DNA of 64,000 nucleotides, from contig CAVXEW010000002.1 in the NCBI GenBank assembly GCA_963760965.1, positions 372,001 to 436,000 on the forward strand. Direction: 5' to 3'. Numbering within the stretch: the stretch's first letter is position 1; each line of letters begins with the position of its first letter. Source of the DNA: Pararhizobium_B sp963760965. Its GTDB lineage: Bacteria; Pseudomonadota; Alphaproteobacteria; Rhizobiales; Rhizobiaceae. The notes under the pieces were generated by a model. It worked only from the letters and a program-made list of their open reading frames with translations, searched no databases and had not been told where the DNA came from. Below are positions 1 to 9,747 of the stretch, in pieces. A program made the translations under genes and the position numbers.

Positions 1-299
1 GGACCGGCGAGGCCGACGGCGAGGCCAGGGCAACGGAAGCGGCAGATGCGGCCATCGCCAATCCCCTGCTCGACGAACGGTCCATGCGCGGCGCAAAGGG
101 CGTTCTCGTCTCCATATCGGGCGGCCGCGACATGACCCTTTTCGAGGTCGACGAGGCCGCGACCCGTATCCGCGACGAAGTGGAGGAAGCCAGCGACATC
201 GTCGTCGGTGCCATATTCGACCAGAACCTTGAAGGCCGCTTTCGTGTTTCCGTCGTCGCCACCGGTCTCGATCCGAACGCGGAGCCCCACCAGGGCTGA
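1..299 (+). CDS. ftsZ: Cell division protein FtsZ, C-terminal part (5' end outside window)
   Basis: Reading from base 3, the protein ends with the C-terminal half of the tubulin-like GTPase domain: AIANPLLDE, then RGAKGVLVSISGGRDMTLFE and a VDEAATRIRDEVEEASDIVVG stretch typical of the FtsZ regulatory subdomain. FtsZ polymerises under the membrane and organises septal peptidoglycan synthesis. The protein stops about ten residues after VSVVATGLD. The long linker and the conserved C-terminal peptide that binds FtsA are therefore absent. This fits the short second FtsZ (FtsZ2) of rhizobia rather than the long FtsZ1. The GTP-binding half lies outside the window. Confidence 0.85.
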   Translation, partial: TGEADGEARATEAADAAIANPLLDERSMRGAKGVLVSISGGRDMTLFEVDEAATRIRDEVEEASDIVVGAIFDQNLEGRFRVSVVATGLDPNAEPHQG

Positions 300-418
300 A
301 ACCGGATGGTCCGCAGGACGAGGACAGGAGACCGTCTCCGAGACGCCGGCAGGACGCTTGTTCCTAAATTTCCGGACTGTGATATGATTTCGGGCGGTGT
401 GATCGGAGGATTGCGACG

Positions 419-1173
419 ATGCGTCGAATCTCAAGGGCCCGAGCTGTCTTCATCGTCGTCGCCTTCGGAGCCTGCATTTGCTGCAGCAGCAGTTCGGCAG
501 ACGAGACCGCCGACATCGCGACGGCGCAGCGGCTGGCGGAACTCCTTCGCGACGGCAGGACCGTCGTTTCCAACAACCAGTCGTTGATCAACGATCCCTC
601 TGTCGGCGACAAGCATCTCGACGGTCATCGCTTCGTCAAGGATGCCACGGCCCTCTATACCCTGCACACAGGCGAAAAGCCGGATCGCCCGACCTCAGCG
701 CGCGGGACAGGCGTCTGCTGCAGGCGCAGCTCACAGCAATGGCGCAGGTGGTCGACGAGCATCAGGCAGACATCAACCGCGCCGGCGTCGGGTTCAAGGG
801 CTTCGTGCCGGCTCTCTTCGGCCGGCTGATGAACGAGAAATTCTCGAATATGGTGGGTGAGGAAGCGACGGTGCGGGTCACCGCTCCGCAGGAGCTCGTC
901 CGCAACCGCAAGGCGCTTCCGGATGCCTGGGAAACGAAGGTGATCGCCACGGTCTTCTCCAATCCGGACCGCGCCAAGAAGGATGCGTACACCGAAGAGA
1001 CGGCCGTCGACGGACGGCCCGCCTTCAGAATGATCGTGCCCGAGTACTACACCGCCTCTTGCCTTTCCTGCCACGGTACGCCCAAGGGCGAAATAGACAT
1101 CACCGGATATCCGAAGGAAGGTGGCCGGATCGGCGAACTCGGAGGCGCGATCAGCATCGTGTTGTTCAAATGA
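419..1173 (+). CDS. Periplasmic c-type heme sensor protein, DUF3365/Tll0287-like (frameshifted)
   Basis: The start ATG has GGAGGA eight bases upstream and opens a signal peptide (hydrophobic run VFIVVAFGACICC). The C-terminal half has the DUF3365 (Tll0287-like) layout with one CLSCHG motif, which binds c-type heme, followed by GEIDITGYPKEGGRIGELGG. The frame breaks near 686-693: the first part is read in frame 2 and the rest in frame 1, and one missing C in the CCC run would restore it. The stop overlaps the start of the downstream kinase (ATGA), so the two are probably translationally coupled. The inferred role is a redox or gas-sensing partner of that kinase. The break may be a sequencing error. 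Confidence 0.7.
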
Positions 1174-3932
1174 ACCATTCCGGCCCGTCGCCCGGCGAAG
1201 ACCGGTCGGCCGGGCCGGAGCCTCGGAAAAGCCGGCCCGGCGGGATCCCGATTTCCGTGCGGATCGTCGCCCTGACCGCCGCCGGTCTGATCAGCCTTGT
1301 CATCTCGTCCGTCTTCATGACCCATGCGCTCTACCAGGGCGCGAGCCGTACGGAGGCGACGAAGGTGCTGTTCGACAGGGCCGCCACGGCTGCCGCGGCA
1401 CAGAACGCGTTCGGCGACCTGCGGTACTGGCTCACGGACCTGTCCGTCAGCCTGCTCATGAACTCGCAGCGCAAGGCAGAGGATGCGCGAAAGCGCCTCG
1501 ATGCCCAGCTCGCCGCGCTCCAGAAGTCCTCGCCGGCACTCGTGGCGAAGATTCGCCCCGAGGTTGATGCCTACGCGAAGACGGCACTCAAGGCCGTCGA
1601 CAGCTACACCCGCGACAACCGCATCATCGGCAACACGCTGGCGGCGCAGGCCCGGGTGCACAGCGCCAAGGTCGACTCCGACCTCAACGCACTGGTCGAG
1701 CAGGTCAGCGCGGAGGCAGAAGCGGGTCGCAGGTCCGCTGTTCGGCAGGCGCAGCGCGAAGCGACCAACGCCGCCGTGCTCGTCGGGGTTCTCGTCCTCA
1801 TAGGGCTTGCACTGACCGCGCTCGTGCTGCGCTCCATCATCGTCCCGCTGCGCAAGCTGAGCAGGGCGGTGGAAGACATGGCGGCCGGGCGGTACGACGC
1901 CGACATTCCGACGGGCCGGCGCGACGAACTCGGCGCCATGGCCGATACGCTGCGACTGTTCCGCGAAAGCGTCATCGAGCGACGACGGCTGGAGGAGGAG
2001 GCCGAGCGCCAGCGCAGCACGATCGCGGCCGCTCTGGAATCGATCTCCGACGGATTCGTCCTCTACGACGCCGAGGATCGCATCCTGCTGGTGAACAGCA
2101 GGTATTGCGAGATGTTTCCCGGCGACGACCCCGCCAGCCTGACGGGCAAGACCTTCCGGTCCGTACTCGAAGGCGAAGTGGCCCGCAAGCGCATCGACCT
2201 TCACGGCACGCCGGCGGAAGACTGGATTGCAGAGCGGATGCGGCGCCACGCCAGCCCGGAGGGTTTCATCGAGGAGATGCAGTTCGCGGACCGCTGGGTA
2301 CGGATCAGCAAGAGACAGATTCCTGCCGGCGGGACAGTCGCCGTCTATACCGACATCACCGAACTGAAGCTTCGCCAGATAGAGCTCGAGGCGGCCAAGA
2401 GCCACGCCGAGTCCGCCAACGAGGCCAAGAGCCGCTTCCTCGCCTCGATGAGCCACGAGCTGCGAACGCCACTGAATGCCATAATCGGCTACAGCGAAAT
2501 GCTGATCGAGGAGGCGATCGACGAGCAGGGGGAGGAACTCGTCCCCGACCTGGAGAAGATCGCGGGCGCCGGACGCAACCTGCTGGCGCTGATCAACGAC
2601 ATCCTCGACCTTTCCAAGATCGAGGCGAACAAGATGGAGGTCTTGCTCGAGACCTTCGATGTCGGCGCCCTGATCAAGACGTCGAGGCGACCGTCGCACC
2701 GCTGATCGCGCAGAACGGCAAACAGATTCGTCGCGAAGGGAGACGGCGATCCCGGCGCCGATGCATTCGGACCAAACGAAGCTGCGCCAGAACCTCTTCA
2801 ACCTGCTCTCCAACGCCGCGAAATTCACCGAGGCGGGCATCGTCACGCTCGAGGTGAGGCGGGAGCCGCGTGCGGACGGAGACTGGCTCGTCTTCGTCGT
2901 CCGGGACACCGGCATCGGCATGACGGCGGAACAGCAGGAACGCCTGTTCAACGCCTTCACCCAGGCGGACGCCTCGACCACGCGCAACTACGGCGGGACA
3001 GGGCTCGGACTCAGCATAACCCGAAGCTTCTGCGGCATGATCGGCGGGACGGTCCACGTCGACAGCCAGGCCCGGAGAAGGATCCACCTTCACCATGGAG
3101 GTTCCGGCGGAATGCCCGGCCCGAGCACGAGGAGCAGGAGAACCCGTCGGTCGTCGCGCCAGGCGCGCAGACGGTGCTCATCATCGATGACGACCCCGCG
3201 GCCCGGCGGGTCGTGACGCAGGCCCTGATGGAGGCGGGACTGGCCGCCATCGAGGCGACAAACGGCGCCGAGGGTATCCGATGCAGCGCGCGAACACCGT
3301 CCGGCGGCCATCATCCTGGACATCATCATGCCGCACCAGGACGGCTGGTCCGTGCTGCGCTCGCTGAAGAGCGATCCGGAGCTTCTGCGAGATTCCGGTC
3401 ATCCTTGCGACTATCCTCGCCGACCGCGAACTCGGCCTTTCGCTCGGCGCAGTCGAATACCTGACGAAGCCGATCGACAAGGAGACGCTGATCCGCACCG
3501 TGAACGCCCACGGGGGCGGCGAGCACGACGTGCTGGTGATCGACGACGACGCCGCCTCGCGCGACTTCATGCGGCGAATACTGGTGAAGAACGGCTGGTC
3601 CGTGCGCGAGGCCTGCAACGGCGCGCGCGGGCTGGAGCTCATGCGGCAGGTGCAGCCCCGGCTCGTCCTCCTCGATCTCCTGATGCCCGAGATGGACGGT
3701 TTCCAGACACTCAACGAAATGCAGCAGACTGCAGGAATTCCAGAAGATTCCTGTGGTGGTCGTCACGTCGAAGGATCTCTCGGTCAACGAGTTGAAGTGG
3801 TTGCGCGAGCGGGCTGCGGCCGTCGTCAACAAGGGTGCGAACAGCCGCAAGCAACTCGTGAAGGCGCTGGAGCGCCAGATAGCGTTCACCGGCCAGGGCG
3901 GCGGCAGTTCCGCCCTTCATGGCCAGACCTGA
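1170..3932 (+). pseudogene. Hybrid sensor histidine kinase (HAMP-PAS-HisKA-HATPase-REC-REC), multiply frameshifted
   Basis: The domains occur in order. A membrane segment lies at residues 29-49, followed by a periplasmic helical region. A second membrane segment lies near 202-222, with a HAMP domain, a PAS domain, and the HisKA motif SMSHELRTPLN near residue 428. The HATPase boxes follow (NLLSNAAKF, DTGIGM, GGTGLGL). Two receiver domains come last (LIIDDDPAAR with ILDIIMP; LVIDDDAASR with LLDLLMPEMD). The frame is broken near 2677, 2750, 3070, 3115, 3280, 3392 and 3738. Every domain can be followed by switching frame, so the breaks are indels rather than large losses. The gene starts in ATGA overlap with the heme protein. 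Either it is a decayed gene or this stretch was poorly sequenced. Confidence 0.75.
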
Positions 3933-3949
3933 CCTGAAGGAGGATGAGC

Positions 3950-4327
3950 ATGGCAAGAATTCTCCTCGTGGAAGACAACGAGATGAACCGCGACATGCTG
4001 TCGAGGCGGCTGAGACGGCGCGGGTTCGACGTCGTCATCGCCGAAAACGGCGAGGCAGGCGTCCTGAAGGCGGCATCGGAACGGCCCGACCTCGTCCTTA
4101 TGGACATGAGCCTGCCGATCGTCGACGGCTGGGAGGCGACGCGCCAGATCAAGGCCGATCCGTCTACGGCGTCCATTCCGATCATCGCGCTTACGGCGCA
4201 CGCCATGGCAGAGGACCGCCAGCAGGCGCTTGATGCCGGGTGCGACGACTACGACAGCAAGCCGGTAGACCTGTCGCGGCTGCTCTCCAAGATCGAGACG
4301 CTCCTGGCAGATCCCGGCGCGCCCTGA
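3950..4327 (+). CDS. CheY-like response regulator
   Basis: This is a stand-alone receiver domain of about 125 residues. It opens with ILLVEDNEMNRD (acidic pocket), has the phosphorylated Asp in LVLMDMSLPIVDG, the conserved Thr in IIALTAHAM, and Lys in DSKPVD. It resembles the DivK/CheY-like single-domain regulators that often follow hybrid kinases. I chose the ATG at 3950 because AAGGAGG ends six bases before it; an in-frame ATG at 3944 is too close to that site. It lies 17 bases after the kinase and 21 before the cyclase and is intact, unlike both. It is probably a phosphotransfer partner in the same relay. Confidence 0.85.
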   Translation: MARILLVEDNEMNRDMLSRRLRRRGFDVVIAENGEAGVLKAASERPDLVLMDMSLPIVDGWEATRQIKADPSTASIPIIALTAHAMAEDRQQALDAGCDDYDSKPVDLSRLLSKIETLLADPGAP

Positions 4328-4348
4328 AATGCTTGCCCGGGAGAGAAC

Positions 4349-5895
4349 TTGAGAACGGATTTCGAACGCAACGCCCTTGCGGCACATGCCGCACAGCGTC
4401 TCGCCGGACCGGCACAGGCGCTGCTCGGGCTGCATGAACTGCTGAACGAACAGGCGGGGACATCCGGTCTTGACGACCTGCGGCCGGATCTCGACAGAAT
4501 CGGAACGGCGGTGGGGCAGCTGAACGCCCTGATCGGGGACCTGATGAAGGGCAGGTCCGCACTGCCGGACGCGACACGCGAACCCATTCGCATCCGCCAC
4601 GACCTGCGTACGCCGCTGAACGCCATCATCGGCTATTCGGAACTGCTGCTGGAGGACATCGAGGTGTCGGCCGGCGAGGAATTGCAGGATGACCTCGAGG
4701 CCCTGCTGAAGACCGCCGGCGAACTGCTCACGCGCGTCGACGCGATAGCGGACCTCTTCGCCGCGTCGAGTTCGGGGGCGGCCGCGGACGAAGCCGCAAC
4801 CGGCCTCGACGCAGCAAGTCTCCAGACGTCGATTGCCGGCGAGGCGGCCATGCCCGCCGTTCGCGGGGCCATCCTCGTCGTCGACGACGTGGCAGGCAAC
4901 CGGGAGCTCCTTAGCCGGCGTCTCTCCAGGGAGGGGCACAGCGTGACCACCGCCGACGGGGGCACCAGCGCGCTGGAACTGCTCGGAGAACGCGAGTTCG
5001 ACCTGGTGCTGCTCGACGTCCTCATGCCGGACATGAACGGTATCGAGGTGCTCCGCCGATTGAAGGCGGACGGTAGCCGGCGGCACATGCCGGTGATCAT
5101 GATCTCCGGGCTCGACGACGCCGACGCGGTCGCGCGCTGCATCGAGTCCGGCGCCGACGACTACCTCCCGAAACCCTTCAACCCGGTGTTTCTGAAAGCG
5201 CGGATCAATGCCGTCCTCGAACGGAAGCACTGGCTCGACCGGGAGCGGCGCTATATCGCCCGGATCGAGGCGGAGCAGAAGCGCGCCGACGCCCTGCTGC
5301 ATGCGGTCCTCCCCGGCCAGATCGTCGCCCGGCTGAAGAACGGGGAGCAGGTCATCGCCGACCGGTTCGAACGACGTCACCGTTCTGTTCGCCGACATCG
5401 TCGGTTTCTCCCCCATCGCGGCCAGCCTGCCGGCAACCGATCTCGTCGCAGCGCCTGGGGAGCGTGTTCGAGACCTTCGACGCCCTGGCGGAACGCCACG
5501 CGGTCGAGAAGATCAAGACGATCGGCGACGCCTACATGGCCGCCAGTGGCCTGCCGAATTCGATCGACGACCATGCCGACCGCATCGTCGCCCTCGGTGC
5601 CGCCATGCTCGAGGCGCTGGAAAGCAGGCCGCAGGCGGAAAGCTTCCAGATTCGCATCGGCGTCCATACCGGCCCCGTCGTGGCGGGCCTGATCGGCCGC
5701 CACAGGTTCGTCTACGACGTCTGGGGCGAGACCGTGAACGTGGCGAGCCGGCTCGAATCCCAGGGCTTTGCCGGCTGCCTGCAGCTTTCGGAGGCGACGC
5801 GCTTGGCATTGAAGGGCAACTGGCCGCTGGAAACCTGCGCACCCGTCGACCTCAAGGGCGTCGGGTCCATGGTCACCTACCTCTTGCGAAGATAA
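4349..5895 (+). pseudogene. Receiver-linked class III adenylate/guanylate cyclase (two frameshifts)
   Basis: The TTG start follows GGGAGAG. Residues 1-165 include a kinase-dimerisation-like HDLRTPLNAIIGYSE segment, but no ATPase domain follows it. A receiver domain follows (ILVVDDVAGNR, LLDVLMPDMNG, KPFNP), then a class III cyclase domain. Its metal-binding Asp (LFADIVGF), second Asp (IGDAYMA) and transition-state residues (VWGETVNVASRLES) are all present. The frame breaks at about 5369 and 5448, and each is repaired by removing one G. Apart from these two bases the catalytic set looks complete. The product is probably a phosphorylation-controlled cAMP or cGMP synthase at the end of the upstream relay. 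A cyclic-nucleotide-binding gene lies 0.4 kb downstream. Confidence 0.75.
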
Positions 5896-5930
5896 GCTTC
5901 CTCAAAGATCGAAACTGCCGAAAAGACCCG

Positions 5931-6317
5931 ATGCAAATGATCTTCCTCATCCTGCTCGTCTCGTTCCAGATCAAGCATTTCGCAGCGGACTACCTGCTGC
6001 AGCCGGCGTGGATGATCAGGGGGAAGGGGGATCCGGCCCATGCCGGCGGTTACGTCCATGCCGGCGTCCACGCTGTCGGCAGCGCCGCCATCATGCTCCT
6101 CTACGGTCTCTCCGGCTTTCCGCTGATACTCCTGGCAGCCGGCGAATTCCTCGTTCACTATCTCATCGACTTCGGGAAGTCGCGCTGGTCGAAGGGGCGG
6201 CAGCCGGACCTGAATTCCCGGCTGTTCTGGGCTGCGCACGGTGCCGACCAGCTGCTGCATCAGCTGACCTATGCCGCGATGATCTTCCTCATCCTCCTGT
6301 TCGGCCGCGCCGGCTGA
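5931..6317 (+). CDS. DUF3307 family membrane protein
   Basis: The protein has 128 residues. It starts with a hydrophobic helix, then QIKHFAADYLLQP, which is the recognisable N-terminal signature of the DUF3307 family. Further hydrophobic segments follow (HAGVHAVGSAAIMLLYGL, FPLILLAAGEFLVHYLIDF, LTYAAMIFLILLF), giving about four membrane helices. The conserved His and Asp residues (KHF.AD, HAGVHA, HYLIDFGK) look like a family core, but no reaction has been established to my knowledge. It starts 35 bases after the cyclase and faces the convergent cyclic-nucleotide-binding gene. Confidence 0.75.
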   Translation: MQMIFLILLVSFQIKHFAADYLLQPAWMIRGKGDPAHAGGYVHAGVHAVGSAAIMLLYGLSGFPLILLAAGEFLVHYLIDFGKSRWSKGRQPDLNSRLFWAAHGADQLLHQLTYAAMIFLILLFGRAG

Positions 6318-6320
6318 AAA

Positions 6321-6803
6321 TCAGCGTGCCTGGGCTCGGGCGAGTTCGCGCGTCGTACGGGCGAGCCTTTCGGCAAGCTCGCGCACGACCTTGAGCGCAA
6401 GCGCGGGCGACTCCTCGATAAGACTCAGGAACGCATCCTGCGGTATGCGCAGGACGCTGAGCGCGCCGTTGGCCTGCACCGTGGCCGTGCGGGGAACGTT
6501 GCAAAGTGCGGAGATCTCGCCGAAGAGCGCATGACGGCCGAGGGTGGCTACCAGCACCGGCCCGCGCGGGCTGTCCGAAAGCACGTCGGCCTTGCCGTCG
6601 AGCACGAAATAGACATCGCTTCCGCTGCTGCCCTGCTCGAAGACGATATCGCCGGCATCGAAATCCAGCCGCTCGGACACATAGGCGAGAAGTTTGAGGC
6701 GCGCCAGTTCCACGTCGGCCAGGAAGGGAACTGCACGCAGCATCGCCGCTTCGCTGCCGATCGAACCGGTATCGCCACCTGACGGGTATTCACTCGGAAC
6801 CAT
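6321..6803 (-). CDS. Cyclic nucleotide-binding domain protein (Crp-type effector domain only)
   Basis: This 160-residue protein consists of a cNMP-binding beta-roll: LDFAGDIVFEQGSSGSD-type entry, then VYFVLDGKADVL and LGRHALFGEISALCNVPRTA, where FGE...R-A is the phosphate-binding cassette. A short helical tail rich in Arg and Glu follows, with no DNA-binding helix-turn-helix. I chose the ATG at 6803 because GGAGG stands seven bases before it; a longer in-frame start at 6827 has no such site. It lies just downstream of the degenerate ABC gene on the same strand, with a gap of 23 bases. It may sense the nucleotide made by the nearby cyclase and act on the ABC protein, which is inference only. 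Confidence 0.8.
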   Translation of the reverse strand: MVPSEYPSGGDTGSIGSEAAMLRAVPFLADVELARLKLLAYVSERLDFDAGDIVFEQGSSGSDVYFVLDGKADVLSDSPRGPVLVATLGRHALFGEISALCNVPRTATVQANGALSVLRIPQDAFLSLIEESPALALKVVRELAERLARTTRELARAQAR

Positions 6804-6826
6804 GCACGCTCCTCCGACCCATGCCA

Positions 6827-9556
6827 CTATACGCTCGCCATGTCCGCCGCAGCCCGCGCTGCAGGCAAGACCTCGGCGGGCGGTCCGTCGGCGACGACTC
6901 GCCCGTGTTCGAACACGATGACCCGGTCGAACATGGCCGCATGCTCGGGGTCAGAAGGCATGCAGACGATGCCGGGGGAGGCCTCTCCCTCGCTTTCCGG
7001 ATCGGCGAGCATGGCTTCGAGCAACGCCTGCTGCTCGTTCCGGGGCAGGATGGAACAGGCGCGGTTCAGGATGAGCATGTCCGGCTTCTTGAGAAGCGCA
7101 CGGGCGAGGCGCAGCTTCTGGCGCTGCGCTTCGGAGAGGCCGCGCCCGCCGGAGCCGACGCCGAAGAGCAGGCCGGCTTCGAACACCGTGTTCCAGTGGC
7201 CGCCTGATTTCAGGACCGCGCGAACCTCCTCGAATACGCGCGCGCGCGCGCCGACATTGCGCGTGGCGACCAGGCCGAAGATCACGTTGTCGAGAATGCT
7301 GAGCGAAGCGTCATAGTTCGTCCGGTCGTGGGGAACGACCGGCGGATCGGGCAATTCCTTCATGATGGCCTGGAACCGCCTGCGCGCGTCGAGGACGGAC
7401 GACTGCAGTTCGGCGCCAAGCAGGCCGAAGCGGTAGCTCGTCTCGTTGTAGTCGAGCGCCAGGCGGAGAAGTTCTCGGCGATCGCCGGCATCGAGCGATG
7501 CCATTCCCCCGGCGGAACGCTCGAGGATCTCGCGCAGGGCAGCGATCCGTTCCGGCGTGACCGCGCCGATGAGACCGAAGACCGGGCTGGCTGCGGAGAC
7601 CGTCTCGAACATCTCGGCGAAGGTCGCCGCGACGTTGCGACCGAGGGCTAGCAGCAAGGGGCGCAGGGCCGTCTGGTCGAGCACGTCGAGGAGTACCGCG
7701 TTTTCCGCCAGCACCGAAGGCGAATAGGCGGGATCCCGGGCAATTCCGAAGACGATGTTCTCGCCGATCGACGCCTGCGTCAGGTAGCGGTCGTTTTCGA
7801 AGAACTCCACGTGCTGGAGGAGCCCTGCCGCGCGAAGCCGCTCGTGCAGGAGTTCACGGTCGGCGACGAGGGCCATCCGCGTCTCAGGAGGTATGTCATC
7901 GGAAAGCCGGCTGTTCAGACCGATCTCGCAGATCTCGTCATAGAGGCCCGTCCGGCGGGCGACACGCGAGAGGAGCAGGTCGAGACCTGCCTCGTCGCTC
8001 AGGCCTATCCGCTGGAGATCGATCCATTCCGCCTGCATCGGAAGCCTGCTTGCCGGCACGCTGTCATCGCCGGCTTGTGCGGGCAGCGGCGCACCGGTCG
8101 CGGCAAGGGTGACCGGGCGATTGCGCAGGACGGCGAGCAGGCTGTCGCGGATCGTGCCGGCGGGCAGGAAGGTCTCGGCGTCGACATAAGCGAGCGCCCT
8201 TCCCGTCACGGACTCGGGAAGGTCGCCGAGCACATTGCCGTCAAGCAGCACGGTGCCGCCGCCTTGCGGCAGGAGTCGGGCCAGGATGGCCAGGAGCTGG
8301 GCTGCGCCTTCCGGCGGGACCGAGACGAGCCCGACGCGCTCGTGAACGGAGATTTCGAGCGAGACATCGTCCAGGAGCGCGGCGTGCCCCTCCTCCTTCA
8401 GGGAGACGTGGCGCAGCTCGAAGCCGCTTCGCACACGTTCCGAGCGATCGTCGTCCTGTATCGCCGGCCGTGGCAGATCGTCGAGATGGAAGGGCTCGAG
8501 CGCCTGCGCGTAGCGCACCTGCGAGAGCAGGCGCTGCTGGTCCCAGTCGATCAGGCCCTTGATCGGGGTCGGCAGATCCTTGTAGGCGGCGATCGAAGCG
8601 ACGAGCGCGCCGACGTCCATCCGGCCCGCTACGACGAAATAGCCGCCGATCAGGTAAAAGAGAACAGAGGTGAACTGCATCAGCAGGTTGTTCAGGAACT
8701 TGACGGAGAACTTCCGGCGGTAGAGCTCGAGGCGAACGTCCAGGATGCCGGTCAGCCTCTCGATGAAATCGGCCCGCTCCCGGTTCGACATGTCGTTCAC
8801 GTGCAAGTCGTTCGTGCCCTGAACGATCTCGCCGATACGGGTGGCCATCCGCCGCGCGGCTGCCTGGCGCTCCCGCCCGAGATGGATGAGCTTGCGCCGG
8901 AGCCTCGGGATCACCACGACCTGCAGCGCGACGATCAGCAGCGTCAGAAGTCCGAACCACATGTTCTGCAGGAACAGGAAGGCAAGCCCTGTCAATGCCT
9001 GGCCTGCAAGGAAGAGCGGCGCCGAGAAACTGTCTCCGATGAAGTCGGAGAGGGGGTCCACCTCGTCCTTGATTATGCCGGCGATCTCTGCCGAGCGGAT
9101 CCGCCGGGTATGCCAGGGCGGGAATCGCAGGAGGCGGTCGATCATCTCGTAGCGCAGGCGCCTCAGCAGCCTTTCGCCGATCCGGCCCTTGTAGGTCGTG
9201 ATGTAGAGCTTGAATCCGCCATTGAGGACGACGAGCACCAGGAAGGCGATCGACAGCGCGAACAGCATGCCGATGCGGCCGAAGTGAAAGCCGCCGAAAA
9301 GGACCACGTCGCTTCCCGAGAATGACCGGCCGAACGGAAGGACGATCTCGAGGAAAGAGCGCGTTTCGCCGGCGTGAGCGAAGCCCTTGCCCTGGATCGG
9401 ACCGTTGATGATCCGCTTGGGAATGTCGAGAAGCAGGAAATAGACGGGCATCGACGCAAGGATCACGGCCGAGAGCCAGATCTGGGACGGCCGCGTGTGC
9501 CGCCAGATATATCTCAGCAGATGCGGCTCCATGCGTACCGCCCGACCCCCGACCAC
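6827..9556 (-). CDS. ABC transporter-like membrane protein with degenerate nucleotide-binding domain
   Basis: The protein has 909 residues. The N-terminal 340 residues form an exporter-type membrane domain with six predicted helices (LSAVILASMPVYFLLLD, LFALSIAFLVLVVLNGG, VLFYLIGGYFVVAG among them). The following domain keeps the ABC layout (FELRHVSL, VHERVGLVS, GGGTVLLDG) but Walker A reads SVPPEGAAQLL with no GK(S/T). The signature is LSEAQRQKLRLARALL, and Walker B reads DMLILNRA instead of LILDE. The H-loop His is also missing. Between the halves lies an insert of about 300 residues holding three echoes of the helical segment after the Q-loop (TIRDSLLAVL, SIGENIVFG, ILDNVIFG). ATP hydrolysis seems unlikely. 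The start is uncertain (GTG at 9556 or ATG at 9532). Confidence 0.75.
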   Translation of the reverse strand: MVGGRAVRMEPHLLRYIWRHTRPSQIWLSAVILASMPVYFLLLDIPKRIINGPIQGKGFAHAGETRSFLEIVLPFGRSFSGSDVVLFGGFHFGRIGMLFALSIAFLVLVVLNGGFKLYITTYKGRIGERLLRRLRYEMIDRLLRFPPWHTRRIRSAEIAGIIKDEVDPLSDFIGDSFSAPLFLAGQALTGLAFLFLQNMWFGLLTLLIVALQVVVIPRLRRKLIHLGRERQAAARRMATRIGEIVQGTNDLHVNDMSNRERADFIERLTGILDVRLELYRRKFSVKFLNNLLMQFTSVLFYLIGGYFVVAGRMDVGALVASIAAYKDLPTPIKGLIDWDQQRLLSQVRYAQALEPFHLDDLPRPAIQDDDRSERVRSGFELRHVSLKEEGHAALLDDVSLEISVHERVGLVSVPPEGAAQLLAILARLLPQGGGTVLLDGNVLGDLPESVTGRALAYVDAETFLPAGTIRDSLLAVLRNRPVTLAATGAPLPAQAGDDSVPASRLPMQAEWIDLQRIGLSDEAGLDLLLSRVARRTGLYDEICEIGLNSRLSDDIPPETRMALVADRELLHERLRAAGLLQHVEFFENDRYLTQASIGENIVFGIARDPAYSPSVLAENAVLLDVLDQTALRPLLLALGRNVAATFAEMFETVSAASPVFGLIGAVTPERIAALREILERSAGGMASLDAGDRRELLRLALDYNETSYRFGLLGAELQSSVLDARRRFQAIMKELPDPPVVPHDRTNYDASLSILDNVIFGLVATRNVGARARVFEEVRAVLKSGGHWNTVFEAGLLFGVGSGGRGLSEAQRQKLRLARALLKKPDMLILNRACSILPRNEQQALLEAMLADPESEGEASPGIVCMPSDPEHAAMFDRVIVFEHGRVVADGPPAEVLPAARAAADMASV

Positions 9557-9747
9557 TTCGACGCTTCCACGTCCCGGCTCACAGGCCCTCGCCCGCGCCA
9601 GCCACCGTTCGAAGCCTACACTCTAATCTTCGCCTTGTCTCCTGCGCAGGGCGCCGCCTTGTTGGGGCAGCGACGGCAGGTGCTGCCCGCCGTCGGGCCG
9701 CCGCGAGCCCGGCGAGGAACCCCTGTCGCCAGGAGGTGCCGGCGGGC

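Noticed and set aside
1047..2987. Open frame of 646 codons opposite the histidine kinase
   Set aside because: It is longer than the broken sense frames, but only the sense strand shows HAMP, PAS, HisKA and HATPase motifs.
7811..9325. Open frame of 504 codons opposite the ABC-like gene
   Set aside because: Charged, low-complexity translation typical of antisense GC-rich DNA; the minus strand has a coherent membrane domain.
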